Source of the DNA: Kiritimatiellia bacterium
GTDB taxonomy: Bacteria; Verrucomicrobiota; Kiritimatiellia; CAIQIC01; Lenti-01
Length of the DNA: 35,302 nucleotides
Direction of reading: 5' to 3'
NCBI GenBank assembly: GCA_017527155.1
Contig: JAFXQI010000020.1
Span: 1-35,302 of the forward strand
Below are positions 1-8,176 of this stretch, piece after piece. Both the position numbers and the translations under genes were made by a program. The notes below the pieces were generated by a model. That model had not been told where the DNA came from. It made no database searches and saw nothing but the letters and a program-made list of their open reading frames with translations. The first letter of the stretch is position 1. Each line of letters begins with the position of its first letter.

Positions 1-91
1 CCGCCCGCTCCCCATTTTCACCCATTCTCACATTCCCCCCTCCCGGAAAAGACAAGCGGAGAAAAGCGGCCCGGAAGCCCGAAGGGCCTCC

Positions 92-153
92 TTTGTCCCG
101 GCCCCTTTGTCCATCCGTTTTTGTCATTTTTGTTTCCAAATCCCGTTGGGACA
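92..153. repeat. TTTGTCC-type direct repeats with hairpin, copy 1
   Basis: TTTGTC or TTTGTT words begin at 92, 106, 120 and 129. They are followed by a hairpin in which TTTGTTTC pairs with GGGACAAA, using G-T pairs. The stretch 106-153 aligns, with small gaps, with 33930-33974 upstream of hypD. It lies just downstream of the minus-strand nth gene, so it could also help end that transcript. Function unknown. Confidence 0.45.
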
Positions 154-155
154 AA

Positions 156-809
156 TCATCCGATTTTTGCCGGGCACAGCTCCGCCACCGGGCACCTGCC
201 GCACTCCGGCGCCCGCGCGTTGCAGCAGCGCCGGCCGTGGAACACCATCGCGTGCGACCACGCCGTCCAGTCCTCGCGCGGCACGATGTCCCCGAGGACC
301 CGCTCGATCTTCACCGCGTCGTCCTCGTCCTGCACGAACCCGAGGCGGTTGCTGAGCCGTATGAAATGCGTGTCCACGACGAGCCCCGGCTGGCCGAACA
401 CCGTCGCCACCAGCAGGTTCGCCGTCTTGCGCCCGATGCCCGGCAGCTTCGTCAGCACGTCGAAGTCGCCCGGCAGCTCCCCATGAAAATCCGCCACCAG
501 CCGCGCCGCCAGCGCCCGTATGTTCTTCGCCTTGTTCCGGAAGAACCCCGTGCTGCGGATTTCCTCCTCCAGCACCTCCTGCGGCGTATCCGCCCAGTCC
601 TGCGCCGACCGGTACTTCGCGAAGAGCGCCGGCGTCACCATGTTCACCCGCTTGTCCGTGCACTGCGCCGACAAAATCGTCGCCACCGCCAGCTCCAGCG
701 GCGTCTTCCAGTTCTCCAGCTCGCAGCGCGCGTCCGGGTACTCGACCTTCAGCCGCCGCAAAATCTCCCCCGCCCGCCGCCGCTTCGATGCCAGGCTCTC
801 CTTCCTCAT
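156..809 (-). CDS. nth: Endonuclease III, DNA glycosylase/AP lyase
   Basis: A 217-residue protein of the usual Nth length. Nth removes oxidised pyrimidines from DNA and nicks the abasic site in base excision repair. The helix-hairpin-helix LPGIGRKTAN contains the catalytic lysine, and VVDTHFIRL contains the catalytic aspartate. The C-terminus has the [4Fe-4S] cysteine pattern C-x6-C-x2-C-x5-C. The start is ATG at 809, which overlaps the stop of the upstream CpXC gene (ATGA), so the two genes are probably translationally coupled and co-transcribed. Family assignment is secure. Confidence 0.96.
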   Translation of the reverse strand: MRKESLASKRRRAGEILRRLKVEYPDARCELENWKTPLELAVATILSAQCTDKRVNMVTPALFAKYRSAQDWADTPQEVLEEEIRSTGFFRNKAKNIRALAARLVADFHGELPGDFDVLTKLPGIGRKTANLLVATVFGQPGLVVDTHFIRLSNRLGFVQDEDDAVKIERVLGDIVPREDWTAWSHAMVFHGRRCCNARAPECGRCPVAELCPAKIG

Positions 810-1540
810 GCCTTCGCCTCCTCCCTGCCCCCCTCCGGTTCCTCCGCCTTCTCCATCAGGCGGTCCTGCAAGAACTTCAGCCGCCCGTTCACCACGGGCC
901 CCGGGAACTGGTCCATCAGCAGCTTCAGCCCCTGCCCCTCCCCGAACACGTTCAGCAGCGCCTCGTAGTCCTTGCGGGCGAAATGCAGCATCGCCTCCAG
1001 CTTCCGCGACGCCCGGTCCTGGACCACGAAGCACAGCATCTCGTCCGTCGAGTCCTGCGCGTCGAACAAAAGCCCCTTCGACGACGCATCCAGCTTCTCC
1101 GGATTCTGCTGGAACATCATGTACTTGATGTGCTCCACCACCCGCGGCTCCAGCCCCTCCTCCAGCACGAAAATCCGTTCCGCCAGCTCGCTCCATTCCA
1201 GCACCAGGTGGGTTTCCGGCAGGCGCATCCCCGCCGGGACGAGCCGACGCAGCTCGGCCATCGCCCGGTTGAACGCGGCGACCGCCGACTCCATCGTCAC
1301 GCCGCCGACGAGCGGATGGTAATGGATGAAAATCTCCTGCTCCCGGTCGTGGTAGACGAGCGGCTGGTCCACGCGGAAGGCCTTTCCGCACTTGTCGCAG
1401 ACGACGCGGTTGAGCTTGCCGGTGAGCAAGTCGGTCCGCAACCCCGGCTCCTCGTCGACGAGCACCGAATCGTACAACTCCACGCACAGTTCCGCCCCGC
1501 ACCCGGGGCACGCGATGTCATGATGGCTTTTCTGGGACAT
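806..1540 (-). CDS. CpXC zinc-ribbon domain protein
   Basis: A 244-residue protein. The N-terminus has two CxxC knuckles, CPGC near residue 11 and CDKC near residue 48, separated by a segment typical of CpXC-domain proteins. The remainder is mostly helical and unrecognised. The cellular role of the family is not established. The ATG at 1540 lies 10 nt after a good minus-strand -10 box, so the mRNA probably has almost no leader. The stop overlaps the nth start, so the pair forms a two-gene operon. The link to nth may hint at a DNA-related role, but nothing in the sequence shows this. Confidence 0.8.
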   Translation of the reverse strand: MSQKSHHDIACPGCGAELCVELYDSVLVDEEPGLRTDLLTGKLNRVVCDKCGKAFRVDQPLVYHDREQEIFIHYHPLVGGVTMESAVAAFNRAMAELRRLVPAGMRLPETHLVLEWSELAERIFVLEEGLEPRVVEHIKYMMFQQNPEKLDASSKGLLFDAQDSTDEMLCFVVQDRASRKLEAMLHFARKDYEALLNVFGEGQGLKLLMDQFPGPVVNGRLKFLQDRLMEKAEEPEGGREEAKA

Positions 1541-1550
1541 AACGCCCCGC

Positions 1551-1579
1551 ACCATACCCTCCCTCCCCCTCCCGCGCAA
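1551..1579 (-). promoter_or_regulatory. Promoter for CpXC-nth operon
   Basis: On the minus strand TTGCGC (1579-1574), a 17-nt spacer and TATGGT (1556-1551) precede the ATG at 1540 by 10 nt. The arrangement matches several plus-strand promoters in this window. Confidence 0.6.
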
Positions 1580-1670
1580 TCCCCAACCACCGGAACGGAC
1601 CCCACCGGGCGCTTTCCGCCCCGGCCCCGGCACGCCCGCTCCCGCACCGGAGACCTCCTCTCCAACCTGT

Positions 1671-1730
1671 TTTGAGATTATGGAAAACCATGCGGTTTCC
1701 GCCCGTTTTACACCCATATCCCCCACCATG
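1671..1730 (+). repeat. GATATC/ATG dispersed element, degenerate copy
   Basis: The GATATCAAGG head is degenerate here (7 of 10 positions), but GGAAAAC at 1682 and the downstream GTTTT block align with the other copies. An ATG lies at 1728, 54 nt after the aligned core, and is in frame with the SDR gene. The inner bases can form GCGG-TTT-CCGC. Confidence 0.45.
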
Positions 1731-1775
1731 GACATTTCCCCTTCCCCCCGCTCATCCCCCACCCCGCCGTCGCCC

Positions 1776-1804
1776 TTGCGCGCCCCCCTTTCCCGGGGTA
1801 GGAT
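1776..1804 (+). promoter_or_regulatory. Promoter of SDR gene, leaderless type
   Basis: TTGCGC (1776-1781), a 17-nt spacer and TAGGAT (1799-1804), then 7 nt to the ATG at 1812. No ribosome-binding site is visible, which fits a leaderless transcript. Confidence 0.65.
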
Positions 1805-1811
1805 GCGTCGC

Positions 1812-2540
1812 ATGGAAACGTCCGTCCCCCTCCCCCTCGAAGGCCGCCGGGCCCTCGTCACCGGCGGCGCCCGCCGCATCGGGGCCGCCATCGTGCGCGC
1901 CCTGGCGGCCGCCGGCGCCACCGTATGGGTCCACTGCAACCGGTCCCGCGCCGAAGCCGAAGCCCTGCTCGCCACCCTCGGCCCGCGCGCCGGCGGCCTC
2001 CTCCGCGCCGACCTCGCGTCCCGGTCCGCCTGCGAACGGCTCTACCGCGAGGCCATGGACCGCTCCGGCGGCATCGACATCTGGGTGGACAACGCCGCCC
2101 TCTTCGTCCCCGATTCCGCCCCGGACGCCGACCTCGACCGTCAGCACGAGGTCAATCTCGGCGCGCCCATGCGCTTTCTCTTCCAGATGGCCGCGGACAA
2201 CGTACCGGCCTGCGTCGTCTTCCTTCTCGACGCCCGCATCGCCCGACCGGAATCCGCCGACGCCCCGTTCGCCGGGTACACCCTCGGCAAACGCAAGCTG
2301 GCGTCGGTCATCGGCAAATCCGCCGCCGACCTGGCGGAAATCCGCCTCCGCCTCAACGGCATCGCCCCCGGCGACGTCCTGCCGCCGGAAGGCTGCCGCG
2401 AGCGCGCCCGTTCCGTCCCCCTCGGCATCCGCCCGACCCCGGACGACATCGCCCGCGCGGCCGTCTTCCTCGCCGCCACCCCTTCCATCACCGGCCAGAT
2501 CCTCTTCCTCGACTCCGGCCTCCACCTGTCCCCCGCCTGA
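1812..2540 (+). CDS. SDR oxidoreductase, pteridine reductase/FolM-like
   Basis: A 242-residue short-chain dehydrogenase/reductase. The NADP-binding glycine motif is TGGARRIG, a form common in pteridine reductase and FolM-type enzymes. DNAALF stands in for the usual NNAG element, and YTLGK supplies the YxxxK catalytic pair. The end resembles the SDR pattern TGQILFLDSG. The expected reaction is NAD(P)H-dependent reduction of a carbonyl or pterin, but the substrate cannot be read from sequence. The start at 1812 is preferred because a -10 box ends 7 nt upstream; in-frame ATGs at 1728 and 1803 are less likely. The gene appears monocistronic. Confidence 0.85.
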   Translation: METSVPLPLEGRRALVTGGARRIGAAIVRALAAAGATVWVHCNRSRAEAEALLATLGPRAGGLLRADLASRSACERLYREAMDRSGGIDIWVDNAALFVPDSAPDADLDRQHEVNLGAPMRFLFQMAADNVPACVVFLLDARIARPESADAPFAGYTLGKRKLASVIGKSAADLAEIRLRLNGIAPGDVLPPEGCRERARSVPLGIRPTPDDIARAAVFLAATPSITGQILFLDSGLHLSPA

Positions 2541-2636
2541 CCGCGCGGCCCCGCGCCGGTTCCGGCCCGCGCATTCCCCACGCCTGCCCTTCGGTTTTCC
2601 CCTCGCCCATCCCTACCCCCTCTCTCTCCGAGCCAC

Positions 2637-2696
2637 ATGCGATATCAAGGAAAACTCCCGGTTTCATGCCGGTTTCCACCCTTTCTCCTCCTCATG
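2637..2696 (+). repeat. GATATC/ATG dispersed element, copy 1
   Basis: GATATCAAGGAAAAC starts at 2641 and an ATG follows at 2694, exactly 53 nt later. GGAAA and TTTCC can pair across the middle. The ATG opens a 24-codon frame ending at 2768, where its TGA overlaps an ATG just before the surA-like start. The frame is probably incidental. Confidence 0.65.
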
Positions 2697-2740
2697 ACAA
2701 TCTCCCGCCGCGCCCCCCTTTTCCCGCTCCGGCCCGGGAC

Positions 2741-2769
2741 TTGCGCCCCTGCCCGCGTTCTTCTATGAT
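2741..2769 (+). promoter_or_regulatory. Promoter of surA-like/pdxA operon
   Basis: TTGCGC (2741-2746), a 17-nt spacer and TATGAT (2764-2769), then 7 nt to the ATG at 2777. This fits a strong, leaderless sigma-70-type promoter. Confidence 0.72.
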
Positions 2770-2776
2770 GCCCCTC

Positions 2777-3739
2777 ATGAAACGCACGTCCCTCCCCATC
2801 CTCGCGGCCCTGGCCCTCCAGGCCGCCTGCGCCGCCGCGGCCCCCGTCCCCTCCCGCGGCATCCTGCTCGACAGCTATTCCGCCATCGTCAACGGCCACG
2901 TCATCACGGTCGGCGAAGTCCTCGACGCGATCCGCCCCGAACAGGCCCGCCTGATGCGCCAGCATGACGGCGAAGACCTCGAGCGCGCCATGATGGACGC
3001 CTTCCGGGCCGGCCGCGACCGCCTGATCGCCGACGAACTGATCCTGGCCGACTTCGCCGCGCAGGGCGCGACCCTCCCCGAACGCGCCATCGAAGACCAC
3101 ATCAACGGCATCATCCACGACCGCTTCGACAACGACCGCACCGCCTTCCTGCAAGCCCTCGCCGAAGAGCGCACCACCTACGACGAATGGCGCAAGCGCA
3201 TGCAGGACCAGCTGATCATCCAGGTCATGCGCCAGCGCGAGGTCACCTCGAAGATCCTCGTCACCCCCTACGACATCCAGGTCGAATACGACGCCCATCC
3301 CGAGAACCACACCGTACCCGAGCGCGTGCGCCTCAAGCTCTTCGTCCTCCCCGACGGCGCGGAAATCCGCCTCGCGGAGCTGGCCGACCGCATCCGCGGC
3401 GGGGCCCTCACCCTCGACGACGCCGTCGCCCACTTCCACATGACCGTCCAGGACGCCGGCGAAGCCCTCGACAGCGCGAGCCTCCAGCCCGCCCTCCGCG
3501 ACGCCCTCGCCGGCGCGCGCGACGGCGCCCTCGTGGGCCCGGTCTCCCTCGACGGCACCGACTACCTCGTCCAGCTCGTCGAGCGGGATCCCGAGCACGT
3601 CACGCCGATCGAAGACGTCGCCGACACCATCGCCGCCGGCCTCCGCCGCCGCGAATACGACCGCCTCGAAAAGATCTGGCTCAACACCCTCCGCGGCAAA
3701 TACTACGTCCAGGTCTTCGCCAACGACCTGTTCCGGTGA
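2777..3739 (+). CDS. SurA-like periplasmic chaperone/PPIase
   Basis: A 320-residue secreted protein. The N-terminus (MKRTSLPILAALALQAACAA) is a signal peptide. A SurA N-terminal helical domain follows (residues about 35-170, starting at AIVNGHVITVGEVLDAI), and then one parvulin-like region (about 185-280). SurA proteins guide outer-membrane beta-barrel proteins through the periplasm. The parvulin part is short and weakly conserved, so isomerase activity is uncertain. The ATG at 2777 is chosen because it starts the signal peptide and sits 7 nt after TATGAT; ATGs at 2765 and 2768 overlap the -10 box. pdxA follows 8 nt later, the order found at the surA-pdxA locus of many Gram-negative bacteria. 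Confidence 0.82.
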   Translation: MKRTSLPILAALALQAACAAAAPVPSRGILLDSYSAIVNGHVITVGEVLDAIRPEQARLMRQHDGEDLERAMMDAFRAGRDRLIADELILADFAAQGATLPERAIEDHINGIIHDRFDNDRTAFLQALAEERTTYDEWRKRMQDQLIIQVMRQREVTSKILVTPYDIQVEYDAHPENHTVPERVRLKLFVLPDGAEIRLAELADRIRGGALTLDDAVAHFHMTVQDAGEALDSASLQPALRDALAGARDGALVGPVSLDGTDYLVQLVERDPEHVTPIEDVADTIAAGLRRREYDRLEKIWLNTLRGKYYVQVFANDLFR

Positions 3740-3747
3740 GGTTCCCC

Positions 3748-4755
3748 ATGCCCCGCGCCAAGACCATCGCGATCACTTCCGGCGACGCCAACGGCATCGG
3801 TCCCGAAACCGCCCTCGCCGCCGCCCTTTCCCAGAAGGCGCCCGCCGGACGCTTCGTCCTCGTCGGCCACCGCTCCGTGTGGGAGCGCGCCGCGAAGGTC
3901 CTCGGCGTGCCCCTCCCGCCCGAAACCGCCGCCCTCGACGCCGCGCCCCTCCCCCGCCTCAGCACCTGGGACCCCGGCATGGCGCCCGCCCCGCGCCCCG
4001 CCCCCGGCAAACTCCGCGCCGACGCCGCCCGCGCCGCCTACTCCTGCATCCTGGCCGCCGTCGCCGCCGCGCAGAACCGCTACGTCGACGCCATCGTCAC
4101 CGCCCCCATCAACAAGGAAGGCTTCCAGCTGGCGGGCATCCCCGAACCCGGCCACACCGAACTCATCGCCCGCCTCACCGGCGCCCGCCGCTACGCCATG
4201 ATGCTCTTCGGCGACAAGATCCGCGTCGTCCTCGCCACCCGCCATCTCCCCCTCCGCAAGGTCGCCGACGCCCTGACGCCGGCCGCCGTCGAAGAAGCCG
4301 TCGGGATGCTGGCACGCGCCCTTCCCTGGATGGGATTCCAGGGCGCCCGCATCGGTGTCTGCGGACTCAACCCCCACGCCGGGGACGGCGGTGCCCTCGG
4401 CTCCGAAGAAAAGACCGTCATCGCGCCCGCCCTCGTCCGTTGCCGCCGCCGCGGCTGGAACGTCACCGGCCCGATTCCCGCCGACGCCATCTTCCACCGG
4501 CACCTCGCGGGCGAATTCGACGCCGTGGTCGCCATGTACCACGACCAGGGCCTCGGCCCCATGAAGATGCTCTCCTTCGACAGCGGCGTGAACCTCACCC
4601 TCGGCCTCCCGATCATCCGCACCTCCCCCGACCACGGCACCGCCTACGACCTCGCCGGCACCGGCCGCGCCTCCCCCTCCAGCACCCTCAGCGCCCTCCG
4701 CTGGGCCGCCCGCCTCGCCTCCCGTCCCAACCCCTGGCGCGCCAAGTCCTCCTGA
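3748..4755 (+). CDS. pdxA: 4-hydroxythreonine-4-phosphate dehydrogenase
   Basis: A 335-residue PdxA. It oxidises 4-phosphohydroxy-threonine, giving after decarboxylation the amino-ketone precursor of pyridoxal 5'-phosphate (vitamin B6, DXP-dependent route). Family hallmarks are ITSGDANGIGPE at the N-terminus, the metal-ligand histidine in GHTELIA, HDQGLGPMK, and TSPDHGTAYDLAGTG near the end. A GTGAGG ribosome-binding site overlaps the end of the upstream surA-like gene. The two genes are 8 nt apart and probably share the promoter at 2741. Confidence 0.95.
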   Translation: MPRAKTIAITSGDANGIGPETALAAALSQKAPAGRFVLVGHRSVWERAAKVLGVPLPPETAALDAAPLPRLSTWDPGMAPAPRPAPGKLRADAARAAYSCILAAVAAAQNRYVDAIVTAPINKEGFQLAGIPEPGHTELIARLTGARRYAMMLFGDKIRVVLATRHLPLRKVADALTPAAVEEAVGMLARALPWMGFQGARIGVCGLNPHAGDGGALGSEEKTVIAPALVRCRRRGWNVTGPIPADAIFHRHLAGEFDAVVAMYHDQGLGPMKMLSFDSGVNLTLGLPIIRTSPDHGTAYDLAGTGRASPSSTLSALRWAARLASRPNPWRAKSS

Positions 4756-4772
4756 CCGCCGCCATCGCCGCC

Positions 4773-4801
4773 TTGACACGGACCGGGGCTTGGCGCACAG
4801 T
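4773..4801 (+). promoter_or_regulatory. Candidate promoter of DUF2780-like gene
   Basis: TTGACA (4773-4778), a 17-nt spacer and CACAGT (4796-4801). Unlike its neighbours this gene would have a short leader, with the ribosome-binding site AAAGGAA near 4820. Confidence 0.45.
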
Positions 4802-4831
4802 CGGCGGCAGCATGAACGGAAAGGAACAACC

Positions 4832-5236
4832 ATGAACGAATTGGTGAAGGCATTGGTCGCGCAGCTGGGCGTCACGGACGACCAGGCCACGAAAGGCTCG
4901 GGACTGCTCTTCAAGGCCGCGAAGGAACGCCTCGGCGGGGATTTCTCGAAAATCGAACAGGCCTTGCCCGGCATTTCCCGCCTCATCCAGGCCGCGCCTT
5001 CCGCATCGGCGTCCGCCTCCGGCGGCGGCCTCGGCGCCATGCTCGGCGGACTCGCCTCCGCGCTGGGCGGCGGCAGCGCGTCCAAACTCGGCTCGGTTGC
5101 CGCGCTGGCGGGCGGCTTCTCCTCGCTCAAGCTCTCCCCCGACATGATCGGACGCTTCATCCCCGTCATCCTCGACACCCTCAAATCCAAGGCGGGTCCC
5201 GACATCCTCAAGCTCCTCGCCGGCGCCCTGAAGTAG
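4832..5236 (+). CDS. DUF2780-like small protein
   Basis: A 134-residue protein. The helical N-terminus (LGVTDDQATKGSGLLFKAAK) and the C-terminal helix pair resemble DUF2780 proteins, whose function is unknown. The centre (residues about 55-95) is a low-complexity Gly/Ala/Ser segment. There is no clear signal peptide or membrane segment. AAAGGAA about 6 nt before the ATG gives a conventional ribosome-binding site. The SGNH hydrolase gene follows after 29 nt and may share the transcript. Confidence 0.6.
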   Translation: MNELVKALVAQLGVTDDQATKGSGLLFKAAKERLGGDFSKIEQALPGISRLIQAAPSASASASGGGLGAMLGGLASALGGGSASKLGSVAALAGGFSSLKLSPDMIGRFIPVILDTLKSKAGPDILKLLAGALK

Positions 5237-5265
5237 CGCCCCGCTTCCCGTCCCGAGAGGTCCCC

Positions 5266-6564
5266 ATGAACGACACCCCCGCCCCGCGCAGCCTCCTGCT
5301 GGTCCTGTTCGACATCGCGATCGCCATCGCCCTCCTCGTCCTGGTCTTGGCCTGGTTCTACGATCCCCTGGCCTTCGCCCTGCCCGGCGGCGGCCGCTTC
5401 TCCGCCCACTGGGGACGCTCCCTCGCGGCGGTGCTCGTCCTGTGGGCGGTCCGCGCCGCCCTCGCCCGCGTGCTGCACCGCCGCGGCATCGCCGGGACCG
5501 CCGCATACCGCAACGCCTGCCTGGCCATCCTGCCGACGTTCGTGCTGTTCGTGGCCATCGAAGGCGCGCTCGCCCTCTGCCGGGTGCATCCGGCATCGGA
5601 CGCCGCGCCCATCATCGTGACCGGCAAGGACGCCAACCAGGCCATCCCCGAGAGCGGCGGCGTGCTGCGCGACCCGGAGTTGCTGTTCGCCTTCAAGCCC
5701 GGCGTCATGTGGGACCGCTTCCCGATCAACAGCCACGGCTTCCGCACGCACGAGTTCGCGGTCCCCAAGCCCGGCGGGCTGGTCCGCGTCGTCTGCCTCG
5801 GCGACTCCTGCACCGCGCAGGGGCATCCCCCCTACAGCGAGCGCCTCGACGAATGCCTCAAGGCCGATCCGCCCGGCGGCCGCGACTGGGAAGCCGTCAA
5901 CCTCGGCGTCTTCGGCTACTCCTCCGCACAGGGCTCCGCCGTCTACCGCCGCTGGGCGGAACGCCTCGGCGCCAACGTCGTCACCCTCTACTTCGGCTGG
6001 AACGACCACTGGACCGAGCACAGCGTCACCGACCGCCAGCGCATGGCCTCCCGCATGGGTCCTCTCGCCGCCCGGACCCTCGAAGCCTTCCGCCGCAAGC
6101 GCCTCTACGCCGCCCTCTCCGGCAGCGTCTCCCGCATGCGCGAAGGCTCCGAAGGCCGCTCCGGCGACGATGCCCGCGTCCCCCGCGTGCCGCCCGTCGA
6201 ATACACCGGCACCCTCAAGCGCCTCATCGCGGACATCCGCGCCAACGGAGCCGTTCCCCTCGTGCTGACCGCGCCCCGCCGCGCCCTCACCGAGACCCTC
6301 GTCAAGAGCGGCCACGCCCGCTCCCCCGCCGAAGCCGAATCCCTCCACGACCACTACGTCGAACTCACCCGCCAGGTCGCCGCCGAAGAGAACGCCGAGC
6401 TCCTCGACCTCGCCGCCATCATCGCCGACCCCGCCTACGACGAAGGCTACTTCATGGAAGACGGCATCCACTGGACCGACGACAAGGGCATCCCCCTCCT
6501 CGCCTCCCTCATCTGCGGAAAGCTCCGCGACATGGCCGCCGCAGGCAGGATTCCCGGCCTCTGA
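5266..6564 (+). CDS. Membrane-anchored SGNH/GDSL hydrolase
   Basis: A 432-residue protein. Hydrophobic segments near residues 10-35, 45-65 and 80-105 anchor it in the membrane. The rest is an SGNH hydrolase fold: the block I serine is in CLGDSCTAQ (near 182), the block III asparagine in YFGWNDHW, and block V is DGIHWTDDKG near the C-terminus. Such enzymes remove or transfer acyl groups on surface glycans. The substrate is unknown, but the following glycosyltransferase gene makes surface-polysaccharide modification plausible. GAGAGG precedes the ATG. Confidence 0.83.
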   Translation: MNDTPAPRSLLLVLFDIAIAIALLVLVLAWFYDPLAFALPGGGRFSAHWGRSLAAVLVLWAVRAALARVLHRRGIAGTAAYRNACLAILPTFVLFVAIEGALALCRVHPASDAAPIIVTGKDANQAIPESGGVLRDPELLFAFKPGVMWDRFPINSHGFRTHEFAVPKPGGLVRVVCLGDSCTAQGHPPYSERLDECLKADPPGGRDWEAVNLGVFGYSSAQGSAVYRRWAERLGANVVTLYFGWNDHWTEHSVTDRQRMASRMGPLAARTLEAFRRKRLYAALSGSVSRMREGSEGRSGDDARVPRVPPVEYTGTLKRLIADIRANGAVPLVLTAPRRALTETLVKSGHARSPAEAESLHDHYVELTRQVAAEENAELLDLAAIIADPAYDEGYFMEDGIHWTDDKGIPLLASLICGKLRDMAAAGRIPGL

Positions 6565-6589
6565 TTCCCTCCCTCCCCCGTCCCCGGAC

Positions 6590-6618
6590 TTGCCCCCGCC
6601 GCCCCGCCCGTGCATACT
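6590..6618 (+). promoter_or_regulatory. Promoter of glycosyltransferase gene, leaderless type
   Basis: TTGCCC (6590-6595), a 17-nt spacer and CATACT (6613-6618), then 8 nt to the ATG at 6627. No Shine-Dalgarno sequence is present. Confidence 0.6.
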
Positions 6619-6626
6619 CTCCCCCC

Positions 6627-7700
6627 ATGAAGGCCATCCACCAGCTCGTCGCCGGCTACGCGCAGGGCGACGCCATCAGCAACGAAGTCCGCATGCTCCG
6701 GGGCATCTTCCGCTCGTGGGGATACGAGTCCGACGTCTTCTGCGAACTCCGCCGCATCCTCCCCGAACTGCGCGGCGACGCCCGCGACCTCTCCACCGCC
6801 CGCGACGCCATCGGCCCCGACGACGTGGTCCTGCTGCACCTCTCCATCGGCTCCGATGCCAACGACGTCTTCCCGACCCTCCCCGGACGCAAGGCCATCC
6901 TCTACCACAACATCACCCCGCCCGAGTTCTTCCGCGGCGTCCAGGAATCCGTCTCCGCCCTCCTCGCCCGCGGCCTGCGCCAGGCCAAGGCCCTCGCCGG
7001 CAGCGCCTCCGTCGTGATGGCCGACAGCGCCTTCAACGCGCGCGAAATCGAAGCGATGGGCCATCCCCGCGCCGGCGTCCTCCCGCTGGTGCTCGACTTC
7101 AAGGCCCTCCGCTCCGCCCCCGACCGGCGCGTCCTCCGCCAGTACCGCGACGGCCTGGTCAACGTCCTCTTCGTCGGCCGCTGCGCCCCCAACAAGAAGA
7201 TCGAGGACCTTCTCAACGCCTTCTACTACTTCCAGCGCTACGTCCAGCCCGCCTCCCGCTTCATCCACGTCGGCTCCTTCGCCGGCCTCGAACAGTACCA
7301 CGCCCTCCTCCTCGCCCGCGCCCGCGAACTCCAGCTCCAGCACGTCGACCTCGTCGGCACCGTCAGCCAGGCCGAACTCAACGCCTTCTACGACGTCTCC
7401 CGCCTCTTCCTCTGCCTGAGCGACCACGAAGGCTTCTGCATCCCGCTGATCGAGGCCATGACGCACCGCCTCCCGGTCCTCGCCTACGCCGCCGGCGCCG
7501 TCCCCGAGACCCTCGACGGCGCGGGCGTCCTCTTCCGCGAGAAGCGCTTCGACCTCATCGCCGAGACCATGGGCCGCGTCGCCGAAGACGCCACCCTCCG
7601 CGATGCCATCCTCCGCGGACAGGACGCCCGCCTCGCCCGCTACGAAGCCCAGGACCTCCCCGCCGCCCTCCGCCAGCAGCTCGCGCCCCTCCTCTCCTGA
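6627..7700 (+). CDS. Family 4-like glycosyltransferase
   Basis: A 357-residue GT-B glycosyltransferase. The donor-binding half contains LVNVLFVGRCAPNKKIEDLL (about 179-198), and the acidic motif E-x7-E is in DHEGFCIPLIEAM, both typical of the glycosyltransferase group 1 domain. It is expected to transfer a sugar from a nucleotide-sugar during surface glycan or glycolipid synthesis. Acceptor and sugar are unknown. The stop codon lies inside the first unit of a tandem repeat array, so the array probably arose partly from the 3' end of this gene. Confidence 0.86.
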   Translation: MKAIHQLVAGYAQGDAISNEVRMLRGIFRSWGYESDVFCELRRILPELRGDARDLSTARDAIGPDDVVLLHLSIGSDANDVFPTLPGRKAILYHNITPPEFFRGVQESVSALLARGLRQAKALAGSASVVMADSAFNAREIEAMGHPRAGVLPLVLDFKALRSAPDRRVLRQYRDGLVNVLFVGRCAPNKKIEDLLNAFYYFQRYVQPASRFIHVGSFAGLEQYHALLLARARELQLQHVDLVGTVSQAELNAFYDVSRLFLCLSDHEGFCIPLIEAMTHRLPVLAYAAGAVPETLDGAGVLFREKRFDLIAETMGRVAEDATLRDAILRGQDARLARYEAQDLPAALRQQLAPLLS

Positions 7701-7950
7701 CTCGCTTCCATCCGCCGTTCTGCTCCCCCGACAGGTGGTGGGGCGAGCTCTCCGAGCGAGCCGCCCCAACCTCCCCGCCCCCCTCTCGCCTGACACGGTT
7801 CCAGCCGCCATTATGCTCCCCCGAACAGGTGGTGGGGCGAGCTCTCCGAGCGAGCCGCCCCAACCTCCCCGCCTCCCTCTCGCCTGACTCGCTTCCAGCC
7901 GCCATTATGCTCCCCCGACAGGTGGTGGGGCGAGCTCTCCGAGCGAGCCG
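7690..7950 (+). repeat. Three tandem ~93-bp units
   Basis: Left arms of the GTGGGGCGAGCTC palindrome family occur at 7734, 7828 and 7921, a period of 94 and 93 bp. The surrounding units are near-identical. Each unit repeats the stop-codon context of the glycosyltransferase gene (CTGA followed by a GCTTCCA-like sequence). No gene is supported in 7701-8176. Confidence 0.8.
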
Positions 7951-7997
7951 CCCCCGCCCGCCCTTCCATGCGCCTCGCACGGAGTGCTCGCCCCACC
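7924..7997. repeat. Long palindrome, intergenic full copy
   Basis: Arm 7924-7950 pairs with 7971-7997 at 24 of 27 positions, with a 20-nt C-rich loop. This is the intergenic form of the element found inside murE at 16278-16348. The first two tandem units and 35240-35268 carry only the left arm. Confidence 0.82.
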
Positions 7998-8067
7998 GAT
8001 CGCTCATGACGGTCCATGAACGTCCCCGCCCCTCCCCCCCCTCCCACCCCGCCCCCTGCCCGAACCC

Positions 8068-8129
8068 ACTCGCGATATCAAGGAAAACCAATCGAAATCA
8101 CCCGGTTTCCATCCATCTCCCCCTCCATG
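8068..8129 (+). repeat. GATATC/ATG dispersed element, copy 2
   Basis: The core GATATC starts at 8074 and an ATG at 8127, 53 nt later. GGAAA can pair with TTTCC. The ATG opens a 17-codon frame whose TGA overlaps the helicase start codon as ATGA. Confidence 0.7.
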
Positions 8130-8140
8130 AAAAACACCCG

Positions 8141-8169
8141 TTCCCCCCGGCCCTCCCATCTGCTACAAT
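8141..8169 (+). promoter_or_regulatory. Promoter of helicase gene, leaderless type
   Basis: A weak -35 (TTCCCC, 8141-8146), a 17-nt spacer and TACAAT (8164-8169), then 7 nt to the ATG at 8177. Confidence 0.55.
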
Positions 8170-8176
8170 CGCCCCC

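Noticed and set aside
11-45. 3' end of another GATATC element at the window start
   Set aside because: TTTTCACCCAT matches the tail of copy 3, but the core would lie outside the window, so it cannot be confirmed.
2694-2768. Short peptide from the GATATC element's ATG
   Set aside because: Overlaps the surA-like promoter and -10 box; the end overlap with the next start is probably chance.
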